A stretch of DNA of 46,286 nt. Origin: Gemmatimonadota bacterium. Lineage in GTDB: Bacteria > Gemmatimonadota > Gemmatimonadetes > Palauibacterales > KS3-K002. This document shows, piece after piece, positions 8,839 through 17,275 of the stretch. Positions within the stretch are counted from its first letter, which is position 1; the number at the start of each line of letters is the position of its first letter. Position numbers and translations under genes: made by a program. The stretch covers positions 2,554,358 to 2,600,643 of the forward strand of contig CP070815.1 in the NCBI GenBank assembly GCA_020344215.1, in the 5' to 3' direction. The notes beneath the pieces are model-generated. The model was not told the origin of the DNA, made no database searches, and saw only the letters and a program-made list of their open reading frames with translations.

Positions 8839-9621
8839 TCACACGGATCCCCTGGTCAGGGCCAGTATGCGCGCCGTCGGTATACGTCTTCCAGGGTCGA
8901 CGTCTAGGGTGTCCAGCAGCCGGAGCAGCTCCCCGGCCTGCACGCCATCGCCGGGACGGATCTCCGCCGCCGCCTTTCGCGCCGCGCTCGACATCCAGAA
9001 GGGGATATTTCTCTGTAGCGACTCCAGCTCGGACGCGTCGAAGACCGTGGCAGCCGCCGGCACGCTCCGCAGCATATTGCGCAGCTCGGAGACGCTCACG
9101 CTCCTGCGACGCGAGAGGGCTCGCTCCCATGTCGCTCTGCCCGCCAGGCCCGCCGTCCTCGCCACTGGGTCCGATGACGTCCGGAAGTCCAGCTCTGCGA
9201 GCCAGCGCTCCTGCTCCGCGAGCTGCGCCACAAGTGCGTCCTCCCGCTGCCGGAGCTGGCGCACCTCCTGGAAGAGGAGGCCGCTGCCGAGGAACAGGAG
9301 CAGGGTAGCGGCCGCCATGGCCGGAACCAGCCAGCCCCAGCCCTGCCAGCCCCGCGACTCGCGGAGCCGTGCCGAACTCGCGGTCGCGATTTCCGCCTGC
9401 AGGCGGGGCCATATGCTGGCCAGTAGCTCGTCCGGCACCGCGGCTTCCAAATCACTCAAGGCAGGCGACGTCAGGTGCTCGTGCACCTCCAGGAGTGTGG
9501 CGCATTCCGGGCAGGACCCGGCGTGGGCTTGCAGCTGTGCCAGACCGTCCTCCGGCAGCGCTCCGGCCTTGAGCGCGTCCAGCTGGTCCTGGAAGACCTC
9601 GCAGTCGACGTTCTTCGTCAC
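8839..9621 (-). CDS. Membrane anti-sigma factor with zinc-finger (zf-HC2-like) domain
   Basis: This is the probable regulator of the ECF sigma factor encoded just upstream. The N-terminus carries an H33-x3-C37-x2-C40 zinc-binding motif (HAGSCPEC), the signature of ZAS/zf-HC2 anti-sigma domains. One transmembrane helix lies at about residues 94-118, followed by a predicted coiled coil (about 119-145) and a C-terminal region rich in Arg and Ser outside the membrane. Translation starts at a GTG whose bases overlap the sigma stop codon (GTGA, 9618-9621), so the two are translationally coupled. The inducing signal cannot be read from sequence. Confidence 0.8.
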   Translation of the reverse strand: MTKNVDCEVFQDQLDALKAGALPEDGLAQLQAHAGSCPECATLLEVHEHLTSPALSDLEAAVPDELLASIWPRLQAEIATASSARLRESRGWQGWGWLVPAMAAATLLLFLGSGLLFQEVRQLRQREDALVAQLAEQERWLAELDFRTSSDPVARTAGLAGRATWERALSRRRSVSVSELRNMLRSVPAAATVFDASELESLQRNIPFWMSSAARKAAAEIRPGDGVQAGELLRLLDTLDVDPGRRIPTARILALTRGSV

Positions 9622-10184
9622 TGTAATTCCTCCATCTCTCGCAAGGCCGCGGCCAGGCGCCTACGGGCAAAGTGCAGGGTCGCCCTCAGAGTCGTGTGCT
9701 TGATGCCCAGTGCCTGAGCCACTTCCTTCTGGTCACCCTCCTCCAGGTCGACCTGAACGAAGACCTGTCTTTGGCTCTCGCTCAGCTGACCCAGCGCTAC
9801 GAGCAGGCGCTGATGGAACTCACGGCGTTCTAGGTCGTCGAGCGGATCGACGGTGTGGAATACCGCACCGAGCTCGCCGATCGCGCCCTCGCCCGGGGTC
9901 GTCTCGTGTTTGACCCAGGCGCGCCGCAGGTGGCTGAGGCAGGCGTTGCGATGGATCGTGAAGACCCAGGCTCTGAACGACCTGACCGGGTCGTAGCGCC
10001 GGATCCTGTCGTGCACCCGCACCCAGGTCTCTTGCGTCAGATCGCGCGCCCACTCCCAGTCACCCGTGTACCGGTAGGCCATGGCCACGAGGGGTCGCGT
10101 CAGAGCATCCACGAGCCGCTTGAACGCGTCCGTGTCCCCCTGCTGAAAGGCTCCCGCCAGTGCGGTTAGCTCCCTTTCCTCCAC
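9618..10184 (-). CDS. ECF-type RNA polymerase sigma factor
   Basis: A 188-residue sigma-70 family factor with only regions 2 and 4. Region 2 (about 20-95) contains the core-binding and -10 recognition segments (DLTQETWVRVHDRIRRYDP...FRAWVFTIHRNACLSHLRR). Region 4 (about 125-180) contains the helix-turn-helix (LSESQRQVFVQVDLEEGDQKEVAQALGI...LHFARRRL). The start is a GTG at 10184 with CGGAG six bases upstream. It overlaps the anti-sigma gene by four bases. Many ECF factors activate their own operon; the 212-bp upstream gap is where such a promoter would lie, but I could not identify one. Confidence 0.9.
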   Translation of the reverse strand: MEERELTALAGAFQQGDTDAFKRLVDALTRPLVAMAYRYTGDWEWARDLTQETWVRVHDRIRRYDPVRSFRAWVFTIHRNACLSHLRRAWVKHETTPGEGAIGELGAVFHTVDPLDDLERREFHQRLLVALGQLSESQRQVFVQVDLEEGDQKEVAQALGIKHTTLRATLHFARRRLAAALREMEELQ

Positions 10185-10328
10185 GCGCCGCTCCGCCGGT
10201 TAAGGGTTCACGCCAGCGCCCGAGCGGCAACCCGCGACCCCTGCCACGGCCTCTGCCAGGAATACGCCAGAGGCTTGGGTTCTGTTTATACAGCAATCTG
10301 CACAATCGAGGGGGATCCGAAACGTGAA

Positions 10329-10362
10329 GCGGCGCCCGGCACTACGAGGTGCCGAGCGCCGC
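10329..10362 (-). terminator. Terminator hairpin after the PDZ gene
   Basis: A 13-bp stem with one A-C mismatch (10329-10342 with 10349-10362, loop TACGAG) is followed on the minus strand by TTCACGTTT. It lies just downstream of the PDZ-protein stop codon. Confidence 0.55.
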
Positions 10363-10396
10363 TCTCAGACTGGACTCGCTGAAGTCGGGCCGGTCT

Positions 10397-11350
10397 CTAC
10401 TTCTCGCGCTCCTCGATCCGCAGGACCCGGCCCCTGAGGCCTAGGTCGTCGCTCACCTTACCCTGCACGCTCTCACGCCGATCCTTACGCAAGATCTCGA
10501 ACGTGACCTCCTCATCGGCGTTGTAGGAGCGCAGGATGCGCATGGCATGACTCGGGCTACGGATCGCGCGTCCGTCGATCGACTGGATCACGTCGCCCGC
10601 CCTGAGCCCGAGCTCGCTATCCTCGGGAACGCTAATCACGAGCACGCCCTCCTCCGTGCCGAAGTACTCGCCGAGGCCGGGATTGAGGGAAACGAGCTCG
10701 AGGCCGGGCAGTGTCGCGCCGAGGGTCAGCGCGAACGAGTCCCGAGCCCGGACACGCACTTCTGGAATCTCGCGCAGGCGCTCGACCAGGCCCCTGATGC
10801 GCTCGGTCTCGGGAAACCCGTAGGCCAGCGATAACGCGAACGGCTCATCGAAATCGCCCACTGCCAACTCCACGGTCTGTATGTCGCCATCACGGCGAAA
10901 CTCGACCTCCACCGTGTCGCCGACCTCGAGCTTACGGGCCCGCTCGATCAGGCGCATACCGGGGGCGGATTCGTCTTCGTCGTACGATTCATCGCCCTCG
11001 AGCAGACTCACGCCGTCCAGCTTGGTGATAATGTCGCCTTCCCTGATGCCCGCCTTTTCTGCCGGGCTGCCTTCGGACACCTCATCGATCAGCGCCCCGT
11101 AGCGATCGGTTTCCGGATTCGCCTCGGTGTGTATCCACACACCCAGCCGCGGGCGGCTACTGAACCAGGTGACCTGGGGCCAGTCGCCTCCGCCAGGCCA
11201 GACCTGGACGCGTGAATAGGGCGCCGTCGCGATTCCACGGCACTCGCACACGCACCCACGCTCGTCTTCCTTGTCCTCCTGGGCCCACACGGGCTGCGCG
11301 ACCCCGGCGATGAGCAGTGCGCCTGCAAGTGCAAGCTGTGCCAACCTCAT
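10397..11350 (-). CDS. Secreted protein with two PDZ domains, no protease domain
   Basis: A 317-residue exported protein. Residues 1-23 are a Sec signal peptide (ends VWA). A cysteine cluster (CVCEC, C33/C35/C37) follows. The first PDZ-like domain spans about 68-180 (RPRLGVWIH...DEVSEGSPAEKAGIREGDIITKLDG) and the second about 220-300 (GVLVISVPEDSELGLRAGDVIQSIDG). There is no trypsin-like or other catalytic domain, so it probably binds C-termini of envelope proteins rather than cutting them. The ATG at 11350 has GGAGGA six bases upstream and is preferred to ATGs at 11368 and 11413. It sits between the two sigma/anti-sigma pairs on the same strand and may be a member of their regulon; that is inference from position. 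Confidence 0.78.
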   Translation of the reverse strand: MRLAQLALAGALLIAGVAQPVWAQEDKEDERGCVCECRGIATAPYSRVQVWPGGGDWPQVTWFSSRPRLGVWIHTEANPETDRYGALIDEVSEGSPAEKAGIREGDIITKLDGVSLLEGDESYDEDESAPGMRLIERARKLEVGDTVEVEFRRDGDIQTVELAVGDFDEPFALSLAYGFPETERIRGLVERLREIPEVRVRARDSFALTLGATLPGLELVSLNPGLGEYFGTEEGVLVISVPEDSELGLRAGDVIQSIDGRAIRSPSHAMRILRSYNADEEVTFEILRKDRRESVQGKVSDDLGLRGRVLRIEEREK

Positions 11351-11422
11351 TGAGCTTCCTCCATTCATCTTGTCCGCCTCAGTGACCGCGATTCCCAGCA
11401 GCGCTTGTATCACGTGTCGACG

Positions 11423-12046
11423 CTAGCGCCAAGCACGGTTCTCCTCCTGTACTGCCTGCAGGCTGACTAGCTGCTCGAGTGCCTGAACCCGCTCGCCCCA
11501 GAGCCCGCGCAGCAGTGCCCGGTCGGCACCCACCGCCCGGCTCTCCAGCAGTATTTGATCCAGCAGAACGATTCGGTCCTCGAGCGCCGACAGCGCCAAC
11601 GCGGTCGGTGCATCGTAGACTCGCCGCTGCGGAGAGTAGACCTCGAGCAGCGTCTCCAGCTGACGTGAGCGGTTGATGACCGGGCCCAGGTCCGTGCTCG
11701 TCGCCTCGGCGATCCACACGTCCGCCGGACTCGCCGCTGGCTCACGCAGCGGCCCGCGCAACACCACCAGGCCAGCGAGAGCCGCCGCCGCTGCCAGCCC
11801 CAGTCCTCCGTAGGCCAGCCGCCTGCGAAGCCGCCGTCGCCCAACCTTCTCAGCCACGCGAGGCCACACCTCGCGCGGCGGCCGGAAGGACGGCAGCGCG
11901 CGGAGCTCCGAGCGGATCTGGTACAGCCGCTCGAGCTCTGGCCCACACGTCTCGCAAAACTCGGCGTGCGCACGCGCGAGCGCCGTCGCTTCACCGTCGC
12001 GCAGCGCGAGCAGTTCATCCATTCCCAGATGTCGCATGACCGCCAT
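11423..12046 (-). CDS. Membrane anti-sigma factor with short zinc finger
   Basis: A 207-residue probable anti-sigma factor. The N-terminus has an H27-x3-C31-x2-C34 motif (HAEFCETC), followed by a basic stretch (about 68-77) and one transmembrane helix at about 78-96, then an extracytoplasmic helical domain rich in leucines (LETLLEVY...LLDQILLES). The ATG at 12046 overlaps the sigma stop codon by one base (TGATG), so it is translationally coupled. A longer reading frame upstream of this start runs through the sigma gene in another frame and is not real. Alternative in-frame ATGs at 12037 and 12022 cannot be excluded. Confidence 0.78.
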   Translation of the reverse strand: MAVMRHLGMDELLALRDGEATALARAHAEFCETCGPELERLYQIRSELRALPSFRPPREVWPRVAEKVGRRRLRRRLAYGGLGLAAAAALAGLVVLRGPLREPAASPADVWIAEATSTDLGPVINRSRQLETLLEVYSPQRRVYDAPTALALSALEDRIVLLDQILLESRAVGADRALLRGLWGERVQALEQLVSLQAVQEENRAWR

Positions 12047-12582
12047 CACTCCAACCATTCCCTCAGTCGCTGGTGGGCTCGCGACAGCTGCGACTTCGAG
12101 AAGCTCGCCGTCTTGCCCATCGCCTCGCCGATCTCCTCGTGGGTATAGCCCTCGACGTCGTGCAGCCAAAGCACCGCTCGCGTCAGCGGCGCAAGACGGC
12201 CCAACGCGGTCTCCAGGTCGATAGGGGCCGTCGGCTCCGGCGGCCGTCTCCCCACCGTCTCGGAGAGATCGGCGCCGCCATCCAGGGAGCGGGCGGCCCG
12301 GTAACGCTCGCGGCGCAGGAGCATGAGCGCCTTGCTGACCGCGACGCGCCGAACCCAGCTCCAGAGCGACCCATCCCCGCGGAACCTGCCGATGGAGCGG
12401 CAGACCTCGAGGAACGTGTCCTGGAGCACATCCTCCGCGTCCTCCTCGTTGCCGCATATCCGACGGCCAAGGTTGTAGACCGGTGCCTGGTAGGCGCGGT
12501 AGATGTGCTCCAACGCCTCCAGATCGCCGGCCCTCGCGCGGGCGACCTCAGCGCTCGCAAGAGCAAGGGTATCGGCTCTCAT
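12046..12582 (-). CDS. ECF-type RNA polymerase sigma factor (second)
   Basis: A 178-residue two-domain sigma factor. Region 2 (about 25-90) includes the AEDVLQDTFLEVCRSIGRFRG and WSWVRRVAVSKALMLLRRER segments. Region 4 (about 125-175) includes YTHEEIGEAMGKT and SFSKSQLSRAHQRLREWL. The start at 12582 is chosen because AAGGGTGA lies immediately before it; 26 in-frame codons upstream have no family similarity. It is coupled to the anti-sigma gene by a one-base overlap. It is clearly diverged from the other ECF factor 2.4 kb downstream, so the two pairs likely answer different signals. Confidence 0.9.
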   Translation of the reverse strand: MRADTLALASAEVARARAGDLEALEHIYRAYQAPVYNLGRRICGNEEDAEDVLQDTFLEVCRSIGRFRGDGSLWSWVRRVAVSKALMLLRRERYRAARSLDGGADLSETVGRRPPEPTAPIDLETALGRLAPLTRAVLWLHDVEGYTHEEIGEAMGKTASFSKSQLSRAHQRLREWLE

Positions 12583-12640
12583 TTCACCCTTAATAGATGC
12601 GCGAGCTGGCGAAACCGTCGCCCCGCTTCCAGCCCCACGC

Positions 12641-12677
12641 AAAACGCTCCTCGCCGCCAAGCGGCGAGGAGCGTTTT
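12641..12677. terminator. Strong bidirectional intrinsic terminator
   Basis: A 17-bp perfect stem (12641-12657 with 12661-12677) with a three-base CAA loop begins with AAAA and ends with TTTT, so it is terminator-shaped on both strands. It lies 30 bp after the stop codon of the large minus-strand gene and 59 bp before the sigma start, insulating the sigma operon from read-through. Confidence 0.85.
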
Positions 12678-12706
12678 AGAGTAGAGGAAAACGAGCCCGT
12701 GCGACG

Positions 12707-15700
12707 TCAGAACCCCGGCGCGAAACCGAACTGCCAGATCCAGTCCTTTCGCGGCCGGTTGTTGGGATGGACGAAGTCGACCTCCATCAGAACGAGCCCG
12801 AAGAAGTTGACTCGCGCAGCCAGGCCGAAGCTGGTGACGAGGTTGAACGGATCCTTGTTACCGCCGACCTCAAACGCCGTACCCTCAGTCCACCATGTCA
12901 CGCCGGCGTCGAAGAACGCCGCGAGCGTAACGGGCGGCAGGCCCGGAGCAGTCACACCCAACACCAGCGGGAACGGCGCGCGGAGCTCGAAGTTGGCGAC
13001 CAACATGCGGCTGCCGAACAGCTGATTGTAGACGGGGCAGCTCGACTCGCCGACAAAGGAGTTATCCGCCACCGCGTCTAGACACTCCACTCCTTCGAAG
13101 GACCCGCTATCGTAGCCCCTCAGCAACTGCTGGTAACCGAGGTAGAGGGGCAAGATCCTCTGGAAATCCTCACCGCCGTCGCCGTAGCGGCCGAAGTGCA
13201 GGATACGGCCCGCCAGCGTGGTGTAGGTAAACGGCATGAAGTACTTGCGATAGTCGACCAGGGCACCGAGGTAGTTGAGCGACCCCACGACCGGTGCCAG
13301 CTCCAGTCGGTAACGTTGCCCGAGGACGGGTCCGGTGTAACCGAAGATGGTGTTGTCGTAGACCAAGGCGGCGGACCCCCAGCCGAGGTTCATATTATCC
13401 GGCTCACAATACGGAAAGTCAGGATCTTCCGAGCACTTCGGGTGGTCATTCTTTTCGAGGACTTCGCCGGTCGACAGGAAAATCTCCGACTCGTAGTCAT
13501 ATAGCACGTTCTGGTATCGGGCGCTGAACTCGATCCGCTGCACCCGGTTGAGCGGGTACGACCAGAACGTGGCGATATCGCGGCTGATCTGCCGGAAGCG
13601 AAGCTCCGTCACCACGGTGTTAACGCCGTCGGTCGCCAAGCCGAAAAAGCGATTCATAACAGGGGTCTGCGCGGCGACGACGGCCCAATTCCAACGTGAC
13701 CTCTGGTTCTGATAGCCGGCCAAGGCGGCGATATCGGAGACGCCGCCGTTCACCTGCAACAGCGTAACCACGTTGTGGACACCCAGCATATCGCTCCAGA
13801 AGAGGGCGGTGCCGCCGCCTGCGTAAGTCCCGAAACGGTCCGCGCCTACCGCGAGAGTCGGCGGCGCGATGTAGTCCAGCGACAGACCGGCCTTGTACTT
13901 AGCGGACTCGAAGCTCTCCGTCGTCTGCGGCAGCCCCAGATAGGCGTTATCGACCAGCGCCATCACGTCACCGACCGGGCGATCCGCCGGTGGGAGCACG
14001 GCCGGGCTCACCTCGGCCAGCGGCGGCTCGAGCGCTCCGCCAGCCAGCACCGCCTCATCCTCGATCGCGTATAGCGTGTAGCGGTCACCCTCGTAGGCGC
14101 TGAACACCATGCGGTTGCTATCGCTGGACAGCGACATCGCCGGGCTGAGCGCGGTGATGCCGCTCACACCGGTCCTCAGGTTGGTGACCTGGTACAGCTC
14201 ACCGTCCGGAATACTGATCCGGTAGATGTTGGTGATCCCGCTCTGATCGGACAGGAAGTAGAGGCTCGAGCCGTCTGCCGACCACTGCGGGTTGATGTTC
14301 TTGCCCTCGGGGAAGTCCGGGAGCGGCTCGATCTCACCGGTCTCGACGTCGATCAACGCCAACCGGTAGCTGCCCCAATCGAGGGACCGGAGATCGGTGC
14401 CGAAGCGGTCGGTGACGAACGCGATCTTCGCCCCGTCAGGCGACCAGGCCGGTTGCAGGTCGGCGAACGCATCGTAGGTGAGCCGTCGCTGCTCTCCCGT
14501 CTCGGTGTCGAGGACGAAGAGATCCATCAAGCCGCCGAGCGAAGCTGCATAGACGATGTAGCGACCATCGGGTGACCAAGACGGATTGAAGATCTCACCG
14601 GCTTCCTCAATCTTGTACTCCTTGGTCTTCTTCCCGCGCTCCGCATCGAGAACGACGATGATCGGTTTGCCCTTACTGACTCCGGCAAAGACGAAATCAC
14701 GGCCGTTGGGATGCCAGTCGCCCGCCGAGTTGATGAACTGCAGGCTCTCGTAGTGTGGATCCGTGGCGGTCTTGAGGATCTTCTTCTCGATCTTCCCCGT
14801 CCCGGCATCGGCGCGGAACATCTCGATTGAGAACCGATCCTTCTCCGACAGGAAGACGACCTGCGACCCGTCGGGGCTTACCGCCGGAGCGATGTTCAGC
14901 CTGCCGCCCCCCTGCTCCGGCGATACCAGGACCCGGGCGTATTCCTCGGGACCCTTCGTCTTTGCCAGCAACTCCTGGTAGGCGTTCCTGAGCGACTCCT
15001 GCCAGTCGGCGACGAGCTCGTCGGGCGCGATCTCGAGGACCTGCGCCATGGCCTGGGCTACGTTGCCCGTGACGGCAGCCGCCTTGAGGATCTCAGCGAT
15101 GGCCGGGTCACCCCAGCGCCCTCCGACGTACGCCCACAAGGCGTGGCCATACCGGTAGGGGAAGTAAGAGGGGCTGGCGAGCTCCCTGAGACTGGGCAGC
15201 TTCTCGCGCCGGGCCGCATCCAGCATCCACATGGCGGTATGGGGATACACCGGGCCCAGCGAGAAGTACTCCGCCATCCCTTCGATGAACCACAGCGGCA
15301 TCGCCAGCGCGGCGGGGAAGCCACCGCCCACGGCGCTCCGGGCTCCTGTGGTGACATCGAACTGGAACGCGTGAACCAGCTCGTGCCCCAGCACGTGATC
15401 CGTCTCAGCCAGCGATCCGGCCATCGGCAGCACCACGCGCCGCTTGAACGCTTCGGTCACACCTCCGGTCGCCTCGTCGATCGACCCCGACAGTGCCGTC
15501 GTCTGCTCGAAGTCAGGGTGATCGGCGTAGAGAATGATGACCTGCCGGCCCCTCAGCTCGTGGTTGAATATCCTCGAGAGCCGGGCGTACCAGCGCTCAG
15601 CCATCCGACCGGCCTGCTCTACGGCGTCGCGCGCTTCCGGATAGTAGTGAATGTCGAAATGCTCGGTCTTCAGTACCTCGAAGTCGAAACGCTCGTACTG

Positions 15701-15814
15701 GACCTTGTTCTGCCCGAAATACTGGGCGCTCGCCGTCGCCGACCAGGGACCGAGCCCCAGCGCCGCAAACGTAAGGAAGCCAACGGCGGTCAGGCGCATA
15801 CTCCTAAGTCTCAT
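12707..15814 (-). CDS. Large secreted HExxH metalloprotease-like protein with TolB-type beta-propeller and C-terminal barrel-like region
   Basis: A 1035-residue exported protein. It has an N-terminal signal peptide (about 1-30), then a gluzincin-like peptidase domain with HELVH (144-148) and a downstream Glu in WFIEGMAEYFS (E179) as the likely third zinc ligand. A run of PD40/TolB-type repeats follows (about 290-580), recognisable by the repeated WSPDG / SPDGS / FVTDR pattern. The C-terminal about 350 residues are rich in alternating aromatic/hydrophobic strands and Gly (e.g. YRLELAPVVG, ending in aromatic-rich FGFAPGF), resembling an outer-membrane beta-barrel. The start is the ATG at 15814, with GGAGG five bases upstream. 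It ends at a strong terminator. A surface-anchored protease is the likely form; substrate unknown. Confidence 0.78.
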   Translation of the reverse strand: MRLRSMRLTAVGFLTFAALGLGPWSATASAQYFGQNKVQYERFDFEVLKTEHFDIHYYPEARDAVEQAGRMAERWYARLSRIFNHELRGRQVIILYADHPDFEQTTALSGSIDEATGGVTEAFKRRVVLPMAGSLAETDHVLGHELVHAFQFDVTTGARSAVGGGFPAALAMPLWFIEGMAEYFSLGPVYPHTAMWMLDAARREKLPSLRELASPSYFPYRYGHALWAYVGGRWGDPAIAEILKAAAVTGNVAQAMAQVLEIAPDELVADWQESLRNAYQELLAKTKGPEEYARVLVSPEQGGGRLNIAPAVSPDGSQVVFLSEKDRFSIEMFRADAGTGKIEKKILKTATDPHYESLQFINSAGDWHPNGRDFVFAGVSKGKPIIVVLDAERGKKTKEYKIEEAGEIFNPSWSPDGRYIVYAASLGGLMDLFVLDTETGEQRRLTYDAFADLQPAWSPDGAKIAFVTDRFGTDLRSLDWGSYRLALIDVETGEIEPLPDFPEGKNINPQWSADGSSLYFLSDQSGITNIYRISIPDGELYQVTNLRTGVSGITALSPAMSLSSDSNRMVFSAYEGDRYTLYAIEDEAVLAGGALEPPLAEVSPAVLPPADRPVGDVMALVDNAYLGLPQTTESFESAKYKAGLSLDYIAPPTLAVGADRFGTYAGGGTALFWSDMLGVHNVVTLLQVNGGVSDIAALAGYQNQRSRWNWAVVAAQTPVMNRFFGLATDGVNTVVTELRFRQISRDIATFWSYPLNRVQRIEFSARYQNVLYDYESEIFLSTGEVLEKNDHPKCSEDPDFPYCEPDNMNLGWGSAALVYDNTIFGYTGPVLGQRYRLELAPVVGSLNYLGALVDYRKYFMPFTYTTLAGRILHFGRYGDGGEDFQRILPLYLGYQQLLRGYDSGSFEGVECLDAVADNSFVGESSCPVYNQLFGSRMLVANFELRAPFPLVLGVTAPGLPPVTLAAFFDAGVTWWTEGTAFEVGGNKDPFNLVTSFGLAARVNFFGLVLMEVDFVHPNNRPRKDWIWQFGFAPGF

Positions 15815-16108
15815 CTGTGCCTCCATACCGCCCGGGTGGGGGTGGCGGGTGTATCGCTACGTATTCCAAGATAGGTCTCGGGCCGCCACGGCGCGACCTC
15901 GTCGCGCTGTGGGGGCCCTTCCTCCTGAGGTCTCACCTTAAAGACATCGTCAGAGCCACAAGTGTTAAAACGCCGCTAGGCGGCCGGTGTTCCGCCCTAG
16001 GGGCGATTGCCCCTGTCGCCGGGCTCCGCTAGAATGCGACATCTAGGAGCTGACGTTTCTCTAACCTTCGGCGCCAGCCCCACATATACAGGTGAACTCA
16101 CGCGCCAC

Positions 16109-17269
16109 ATGAAGCGACGTCGGAGCGACTCTGAGGCAGGTTGGCCGTGGCGGGGACCGCCGCGCGGGGCCACCCTGGAGCAGCCGCCCATCACACTCGG
16201 CGAAGCGCTGCGCCCGTTTTGGCGGCGCTTCGCTTTGGCCGGCCTTTATTTCGCCGTCGTTTTCCTGATCGGCTCCGCGGGCTATGCACTCATCGAAGGG
16301 TGGCGCTGGATCGACGCGCTGTACATGTCGGTGACGACGGTGACCTCGGTGGGCTTCATGGAGGTCTATCCCCTGTCGCCGGCGGGTCGGACTTTCACGA
16401 TAGTGCTGATCCTTCTCGGGATCACCGGCCTGGGGATCTGGTGGGCGCTGACGACGGCGCTGATCGTCGAGCTCGACCTCGGGGGAGTACTAAGGAGGCG
16501 TCGAATAATGCGCAGTATCGAGGGATTGTCGGATCACTACATCGTATGCGGCCTAGGCCGCATGGGTCGCGTTGTGGTGACGGAGATGTTGGAAGCGAAA
16601 CACCCCTTCGTGATCATCGAGCAGGACGCCGGCAGAATCGCCATGATGCTGGAAAGGCATGCCGATCTGCTAATCGTCGAGGGCGACGCGACGCTGGAAG
16701 GCACGCTGAAGATCGCCCGGGTCGACAAGGCGAGAGGACTGGCTGCCTGCCTGGCCGACGACGCCGACAACATCCTCGTCTGTATGACGGCGCGGCACCT
16801 GAACCCTGGACTCAACACGGTGGCCAGGGCCTACAGCGAGGAGTCCTTGGAGAAGCTGAGACGCGTCGGCGCCGAACGTGTGGTCTCCCCTAACGTAACG
16901 GGCGGAGTCCGAATGGCTTACTCGCTATTGCGACCGCACGTGGTGGACTTCCTGGAGTGTGCGATCAGCAGCGCCGGCATCGAGCTGAGATTAGAGCAAG
17001 CTGCAATACCGCCCGGATCCCACTTTGTCGGGCAATCGCTGGCCGAGCTCAGGATCCCACAGCGAACGGGGCTCATCGTTCTCGCCCTGCAACGGGCTAC
17101 GGAGACGGGCCCGCCCGTCTACAACCCGGGCCCCGAGACACGCCTCGAAGCCGGCGACGTGATGATCGTGATGGGAAGCTCGGAGCAGATCGAGCAGCTT
17201 CGCGAGTACGCCGGCAAGGAGATGGAGCTGGGAGAGGAGAGTGCGGACAGCTCTAGCGCCCGCGTCTGA
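16109..17269 (+). CDS. Two-TM potassium channel with RCK (TrkA-N/TrkA-C) domains
   Basis: An inner-membrane K+-channel-type protein of about 386 residues. TM1 is at about 41-63, the pore helix and filter at 69-88, and TM2 at about 95-121. A cytoplasmic Rossmann RCK domain with CGLGRMG (GxGxxG, 148-153) and a C-terminal TrkA-C domain (about 290-370) follow. The filter reads T-S-V-G-F-M-E (79-85) where canonical channels have T-T-V-G-Y-G-D, so selectivity may differ. The start is uncertain: ATG at 16109 is chosen because sequence upstream has no family likeness, but an ATG at 16034 and a TTG at 16007 are in frame and no start has a strong ribosome site. It converges on the PHP-domain gene with a 6-bp gap. 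Confidence 0.85.
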   Translation: MKRRRSDSEAGWPWRGPPRGATLEQPPITLGEALRPFWRRFALAGLYFAVVFLIGSAGYALIEGWRWIDALYMSVTTVTSVGFMEVYPLSPAGRTFTIVLILLGITGLGIWWALTTALIVELDLGGVLRRRRIMRSIEGLSDHYIVCGLGRMGRVVVTEMLEAKHPFVIIEQDAGRIAMMLERHADLLIVEGDATLEGTLKIARVDKARGLAACLADDADNILVCMTARHLNPGLNTVARAYSEESLEKLRRVGAERVVSPNVTGGVRMAYSLLRPHVVDFLECAISSAGIELRLEQAAIPPGSHFVGQSLAELRIPQRTGLIVLALQRATETGPPVYNPGPETRLEAGDVMIVMGSSEQIEQLREYAGKEMELGEESADSSSARV

Positions 17270-17275
17270 GCCCAC

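Noticed and set aside
12047..12457. N-terminal 137 codons of the longer frame of the second anti-sigma gene
   Set aside because: This part lies over the sigma-factor gene in another frame, is Arg/Gly-rich and has no ribosome site; the ATG at 12046 overlapping the sigma stop is the better start.
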